64,000 nt of DNA from NCBI GenBank assembly GCA_964017155.1, contig OZ024854.1, positions 50,056,594-50,120,593 on the forward strand, written 5' to 3'. The notes below the pieces were generated by a model. It was not told the DNA's origin. It did not search any database and saw nothing but the letters and a program-made list of their open reading frames with translations. Positions 44,384 through 64,000 of this stretch are shown here, in pieces (the first letter of the stretch is position 1; every line of letters begins with the position of its first letter). The DNA is from Oasisia sp. SBJ-2009. Taxonomy: Eukaryota; Annelida; Polychaeta; Sabellida; Siboglinidae. The translations under genes were made by a program, and so were the position numbers.

Positions 44384-44710
44384 TAGGTCAACTGTGAAGG
44401 TCATGTCAAGGTCACAAAATAAATCACATGTCAAAGGGTTTATCAAGATTCATGATGAATTAATTAAATTCCAGTGTAGGTCAGATGTGAAATATAGGTC
44501 AAATAATTAGGTCAAGTTCTAATAACCGTTTAAAGTGTTCATAAAGTTGCTATATTGATAGTTTTGATATTTAAATGTAAACAATGCTCATTTCTTGCAA
44601 TGTCACCCAAATTGTACCATTAATATGTATTAATACCATACTGTGGGTCAAATCTAGGTCAGATATAAAATCTAGGTCAACTTTGAAGGTCAAATCAAGG
44701 TCACACAAAA
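44384..44710 (+). repeat. Cluster of AGGTCA-type half-sites
   Basis: About eleven GGTCA motifs, ten of them AGGTCA (44384, 44397, 44408, 44478, 44494, 44508, 44645 as GGGTCA, 44653, 44673, 44687, 44697, each within 2 bp), all in the same direction at irregular spacing in 330 bp. The pairing with short AT-rich linkers looks like a decayed minisatellite. AGGTCA is also the nuclear-receptor half-site. Confidence 0.6.
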
Positions 44711-45109
44711 ATTACATTTCCTAAAGGGTTGACCCATTTTTGGTTTCACATGCGTAAGTTAAATGGTTCCAATGTTATTACTGGTTTTCAACCTATTTTA
44801 TGCAGTCATTTTGCAGCCTGTGCACAAGAAATGGAACAAAATCCTATAGACAAAAATGCAACAATTTTAAGGTTTAAAAATTGAATTTCTCTGTAAATAT
44901 TGAAGATTTCAAAAAAATTCAAAAAGTTTTATTAAGGTAGGACACTGGTCGGGAAATGGATTTTGATGATATCTCAACAACCAGCGAAGCAATCTTTATA
45001 AAACTTTCAGGATGTGTTTCTGGTGGGAAAAGATGACCAATTGTATAATTTCATCTCATTTGCATAATCGTAACCATGGCAACCGGCTTTTCTGTGAAAA
45101 TAGCAACAC

Positions 45110-45432
45110 ATGATTTTGCGGGAGGTCTTGCAGTAAAACTGTGCATATGTTTCTTTCTTTTTTGTCTGTTATGATCCATTGAAGCGTTGTAGAGTGCAAT
45201 GATGCTGTTTTTGTTCAACTCCTTACAATATTTATTATAAAAAAGAAATTGCGAAGAATTTGTTCCGTTTTTCCAAATATTATAACAACTTCAGTCATCA
45301 ATAATAATCTTTATATAAAAGTTATCATGTTTAAAAAGCATCATTGCACACACTGTACCATAGGGAATACATGGTAAAAAAATCAGACTCCTAGGTTTGG
45401 TACTTTTTTCGGGAGACCTCCCGCAAAATAGC
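45110..45432. repeat. Inverted repeat pair around a short spacer
   Basis: TTTTGCGGGAGGTCT at about 45115-45129 reappears as AGACCTCCCGCAAAA at about 45415-45429, with ATAGCA beyond each arm. The spacing is about 285 bp. It may be the core of a foldback element. Confidence 0.6.
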
Positions 45433-45579
45433 AATATTGTCGAAAAGTAAGTTTTGAGAAAACGGCAAAAAACCAAATGAACATCAAATATTTTTAATAA
45501 CACCAGTGTAAAGTCAGCATTATGACTGTTTTTCATACCAGCAACATGTGGTAAATATATAATGAAAGTGTGTGAACCA

Positions 45580-45749
45580 TATTCAGTATATATATATATG
45601 GAAAAAATATATAATTTACACAAGCGGCGGCGGCGAAGAAATTCATCACTAGCCAAGCGTACTCATACATTGTATATGTATTATTATGTAATGTTGTCTT
45701 TTATGAAATAAAATTTGATATATATGTATATTATATATATGTATATATG

Positions 45750-45781
<32 letters not shown>

Positions 45782-45895
45782 TGTATATATGTAGGACCTA
45801 TATATATATATAATATATATAGTATACACATATTTATATCATATATAATATATATATAATATATATACACACACACACAAACACATACATCTATT
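45580..45895. repeat. Composite (TA)n/(TATG)n/(CA)n microsatellite region
   Basis: Long runs of TATA with ATGTA interruptions, ending in a short CA run at about 45868-45886. Tyr/Ile-rich open frames here are artefacts. Confidence 0.95.
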
Positions 45896-46159
45896 ACTAA
45901 ATAATTGGTCAATTTCATGCACACATATAATAAATGATAAGCATACGCTGCCACAATTAATGTTTAATTAATTATTTAATGTTAAATAAACTGTTTAAAA
46001 ATTTAATTACCTAAAATACTTCTCATATTTGATAAGAACAAAATAATGCTAGAAAAGTAAATCCAACAACAGTACCACCTTTCGTTTTATATTAATTCCA
46101 CATTGGGTTAATATGAATGAAACAAATTCAGTCAAATTATTTTCTGTAATAAATAACTA

Positions 46160-46830
46160 AATGTAACTTCCGACTGATAGAGCGACAAACTTCGGCGACG
46201 CCAGTGCCAGCGCCGCTGTCAGTGACAGGCCGGGTCGAAGGCGGCTGGCGGCCGTAGCCGCGTAGCAAGGCCAGCCCGACGTCGCCGGCGGCATTTCTTT
46301 CCCCGTTCGCTGCCGCTTCCGCGGGTCCGTTGCGCGACTGAACAGCATCATGCATGCTGTTCATGCTACCTCCCGCGCATTCAGCTTATTTGCGTTTATT
46401 ATATCGTTTCTTTCTTTCAAATTGGTAAACCGTACGGATCTTTCGTCGATCGGACGCCATGACACATACAGGTCATTCATCTTGAAGCCGCACCGTGATT
46501 GGCTGGCGTCGTTGCATAAGGTCAATTTTAATTAGCTACGTGGCCGCGATCACCATATATGGTTCGCGTGAGGTCGGGCTGCCAAGCAACCGGCTGAGAC
46601 AGTTTGTGATTGGATAGTTTCACGGCACTTTCGACGCCGATAACTAATTTATGTACGGATGTCGTCGACTTTTGACTTCGGCAGCGTACGGAAGGGATCA
46701 TTTCCAACAAGACGATACCAAACATGGCCGCGTTGCAAGGAGCAATGTTTACGTTTGAGCGCGCTGAAAGTTGGGCCGTTTCCGTCGATTTAAAAGTCCA
46801 TCCGCCATAACGACGTTAGCAGCAAGTTGG
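46160..46830 (+). promoter_or_regulatory. RBM5: CpG-dense candidate promoter of RBM5
   Basis: Two patches much richer in CpG than their surroundings (46180-46340 and 46480-46830) lie 1.5-2 kb upstream of the RBM5 ATG. An ACATGGCCGCG phrase (46722-46732) is a YY1-like initiator context. No first exon donor could be placed with confidence. The first coding exon has a strong upstream acceptor (TTTATTTTGCAG ending at 48271), so at least one untranslated exon must lie upstream. Confidence 0.4.
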
Positions 46831-47114
46831 GTAGCGACATATTTAATCGTTTTTTTGATACTTTTAGGACGAATTCAGTGAAATAAAGTTAGCAACACGT
46901 GTGGAATACATGGTTCGTTCTGAAAATCCACTTTATTAAAAATCAACCATTTTATCATTTCCCGGCAATTCCCGACCCGCGGCATACGTTAACTACATAC
47001 TAGTATCTATCACATAGCACCATTTAAATGATGATATAACATATTCTAATTTTTTGTTGATATACCTAATTTTGATCTTGAAAAAAAAGCACTACTGATG
47101 CTGTGCGTTATTAA

Positions 47115-48136
47115 CCCTGCAGGTGACCAAGAAAAATCCTCTGTGGCATACTGTTCCAATAAAAATCATAACTTCGCTAATATTGGTCATAAAAATATGA
47201 ATGATGCATCATTTTAACGCTAAAAGGTTGCTCTATTATAATAAAATTTTAATATCTGTAGAATAAATGAAAATCATGCAGATATTTGTATTTGAAATTG
47301 AACTAAAAAAAATAAAAAATAAACACCCATTTCATCCTGCTGCCAGAAAATGATGGTGTGGACGAATATACTTCACCATTTAGACAAATGTAGATTCATA
47401 TATTAGCTGCAAAATTAAACAAATCTGTTGAGAACTAATCTGTTGAGAACTATAAAAATATGTTGATTCAAGGCCGCGCTCGTTACCGTTGCAACCTAGG
47501 CGCCCGGCCGGACAAAAGTCGCGCTGCTAATTTTGTGAATTTTCACCCCAAAAACGCCTCCAAAGTCAATCTAAATACATGAACTAATATAATAACCTTG
47601 TTTATGAATACTGTAAAGCATTTTGTCAAAATATCAACGCCAAAACTTGAGATAATCCAAAGGAAAGTCGCGAAGCGGATAAACTGTTGTTTACCGGCCG
47701 CCATTTTGTGTTCAACTTTGGTTCCGTGGGGGTCGATGGCGCCACATTTGAAATCATGGTTCTGATTGGCTGAATGGACCGAACCCACATGGTTTATTTT
47801 TAGCAGATTGGCCACTCACAGAGCTTTCTTTTGATACCGATTCGCGGCGAATGTGTGGGGGTGTCGACTTTATGAATGGATGCGTAAATTCATTCATCAG
47901 GACATAGTAAAATCTCCCAAATATGGGCAGCAACTGTATCACGTGCTTTTTAAACTCGACTGCGAAAAATCTGTCACTGAATCTACGCAAGGAAAAATAT
48001 ACACGATCTAGACAAATCTGTCAGCTATCCACCGATTTCAATTTCCCGCGTGTCAGTTTAGTGTGATGGAAATGAAAATTTTTACAACAGAGGCAGGTGC
48101 ATTTGGGCTGATTTGCGGCTCTGGTCACCTGCAGGG
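47115..48136. mobile_element. piggyBac-like non-autonomous element, 1022 bp, TTAA target duplication
   Basis: CCCTGCAGGTGACCA at 47115-47129 and its exact reverse complement ending at 48136 form 15-bp terminal inverted repeats, and TTAA lies outside each end (47111-47114 and 48137-48140). TTAA duplication with CCC-starting ends is the signature of piggyBac elements. Two overlapping minus-strand frames (90 and 78 codons) show no transposase motif. The inside has CpG-rich patches including GGCCGCCATTTTG (47696-47708). It lies in the RBM5 5' UTR intron, 166 bp before the start codon. Confidence 0.82.
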
Positions 48137-48302
48137 TTAAGATGCCACATGTGGTACCAACAAAATTCTTATATTTGTATTGGCAATACCTGTTATGTTC
48201 AGAAAACAGCTCCCCTCGATAATGAGAAATTATCCATATATTCTTATTGACCTGTTTTTTTTATTTTGCAGTCAAACTGTGAATTGGCAATTACATTACA
48301 AG

Positions 48303-62464
<14,162 letters not shown>

Positions 62465-62469
62465 GTGGG

Positions 62470-64000
62470 TCATCACGCTGTCGGTCGCGAAGCGACAAAG
62501 ACTGCTTCCATCACTTGACTGTTGCTCTCCATTTATCTCTCTGCTGTGAGAGTGATGTCCAGAAGTCGATCTTTATGTCTCTCAGCTTCAGGTTTCTCTT
62601 GATGGTATCCTTGAACCGGAGACGAGGGCGCCCTCTCTTTCTCTGACCAGAAGACAGTTGGGAGTAGAGAACCTGCTTTGGTAGCCTGTCTGGTGACATC
62701 CTCATGAGGTGTCCAGTCCACCGGAGATTCTTTCTGATCAGAAGATCTTCCATAGATGGCAGCCCTGTCCGTTCGAGTATTTCCTTGTTTGTCACTTTGT
62801 CCATCCAGGTTATCCTCATGATCGATCGCAGATGTCGCATCATGAAGGCATGCAGCTTTTTCACCTGTCGTCTGTACACTGTCCAGGCCTCGGCTCCGTA
62901 TAGGAGGGTGGACAGCACGATTGCACGGTATATCTTGCCTTTAACCCGCATGGACACATGGTGGTTGTTCCAGAGTCTCTGGCGTAGTCGGCCAAAAGAT
63001 GCACTAGCCGTGGCCATCCTCCTCTGTATTTCATCGTCAATGCATCCATCACTTGATATAGTGCTTCCGAGGTAGGTGAATTGAATTCCAGAACAGAGTT
63101 CAACTTGTTTCCATCAACCATGATATCCTCCTCTCGGGTTCTTGTAGAGTTGGGTTGGTACAGCACCTCGGTCTTCTTGATGTTAATCTTCAGGCCAAAC
63201 TTCTTTGACGCATTGGAGAAAGCATCCACTATATTCTGCATCTCATCAGCAGAGTGTGCAACCAGTGCACTGTCATCTGCGAATAGCAGCTCTCTCATCA
63301 GTATCCGAGTAGTCTTGGTCTTCGCTCTGAAGTGTGCTACGTTGAATAGGTTAGCGCTCTGTCTGGACTGTATGTAGACGCCATCCCCCATGTCTCATCA
63401 TCGAGCACTGCTGATAGGAAGATGGAGAACAGCGTGGGGGCCAGTTCACATCCTTGCTTGACCCCATTTGTGACACTGAACGATTCGGAGACTTCCCCTC
63501 CAACACTAACATTCGCCATCATTCCGGTATGTAGTGACTCGATCATTGTTGTGAACTTCTCTGGGCATCCATACTTCCTCAGTAGCTGCCATAGCCCGGT
63601 CCTCCCAACTGTATCGAACGCCTTACTGAAGTCGACAAATACCATGTACAGTGGTCGGTCCTGCTCAATGCACTTTTCTTGTAGTTGTCGGAGACAAAAT
63701 ATCATATCCACGGTGCTCCGGTTACCTCTGAAGCCACATTGAGTCTCTGGAACTACCTCTGTTGTTATGTGGGTAGATAGTCTGTTGAGTAGGAGCCTGG
63801 CGAAGATCTTGCCTGCTATAGAAAGAAGAGAGATTCCTCTATAGTTCCCACAGTCTGTTCGATCACCTTTCTTGTAGATGGTTACAATGCTGGCATCCTT
63901 CCATGCTTGTGGTACAGAACCCACCTCCCAGGCATTGGTGATTAGTTGGTGCAGTTTGCTGAACAGATTGTCTCCTCCGTGCTTCCATACTTCTGCAGGA
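62470..64000 (-). mobile_element. RTE-like LINE, antisense to RBM5, 3' part, continuing beyond the window
   Basis: Read on the minus strand it gives reverse transcriptase blocks DCGNYRGISLLS, CGFRGNRSTVDMIF, VDFSKAFDTV and GVKQGCELAPTLFS, then (after a frameshift near 63390) FADDSALVA. After another near 63070 it gives the C-terminal region with LLYGAEAWTVYRRQ and RWTGHLMRMSPDRLPK, stopping at 62511. Two frameshifts mean this copy is dead. It is related to, but distinct from, the RTE-like LINE in twinfilin (FADDLAFLS). Its 3' end reaches to within a few bases of the RBM5 exon that ends at 62464. Confidence 0.88.

Overview
This is a window of an animal nuclear genome. It is AT-rich and dominated by introns, with spliced genes whose GT-AG exons join in phase, short microsatellites and many fossil transposons. 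Protein families and transposon content (RTE-like and CR1/L2-like LINEs with GTGAA or ATT tails, tRNA-derived SINEs, piggyBac-type short elements) suggest a marine invertebrate, most likely a lophotrochozoan such as a mollusc. That placement is inference; no search was run.

Four conserved genes alternate in strand. (1) Rap1 small GTPase on the minus strand: only the first coding exon (11235-11291) and a probable 5' UTR exon with promoter (about 14.3-14.45 kb) are here, and the rest must lie beyond the left edge. (2) Twinfilin on the plus strand, complete in ten coding exons (17549-30567, 347 aa). One intron is of the rare U12 AT-AC class and another is GC-AG. (3) TIMMDC1 on the minus strand, complete in seven coding exons (39974 down to 34009, 305 aa), convergent with twinfilin. 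(4) An RBM5/RBM10-family splicing factor on the plus strand, 21 coding exons (48303-62464, 950 aa so far), head to head with TIMMDC1 and running off the right edge just after the start of its G-patch.

The genes have unrelated housekeeping roles: Rap1 signalling, actin filament-end control, mitochondrial complex I assembly and alternative splicing. Nothing in the window makes them an operon or pathway.

Mobile DNA: twinfilin intron 5 holds an RTE-like LINE that was itself hit by a truncated CR1/L2-like LINE. The junction stayed in frame and leaves one 933-codon chimeric reading frame. RBM5 is flanked or invaded by two or three TTAA-bounded piggyBac-type elements and an antisense RTE-like LINE whose 3' end abuts the G-patch exon. 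Twinfilin intron 1 holds a 634-bp inverted-repeat element with a 9-bp target duplication, and its 3' UTR holds a 164-bp near-perfect foldback. In TIMMDC1 an 18-bp tandem repeat copies the exon-2 splice donor several times in frame. The left 11 kb, 31-33.8 kb and 42.9-47.1 kb hold no gene I can recognise apart from repeats and promoter-like CpG-dense patches.
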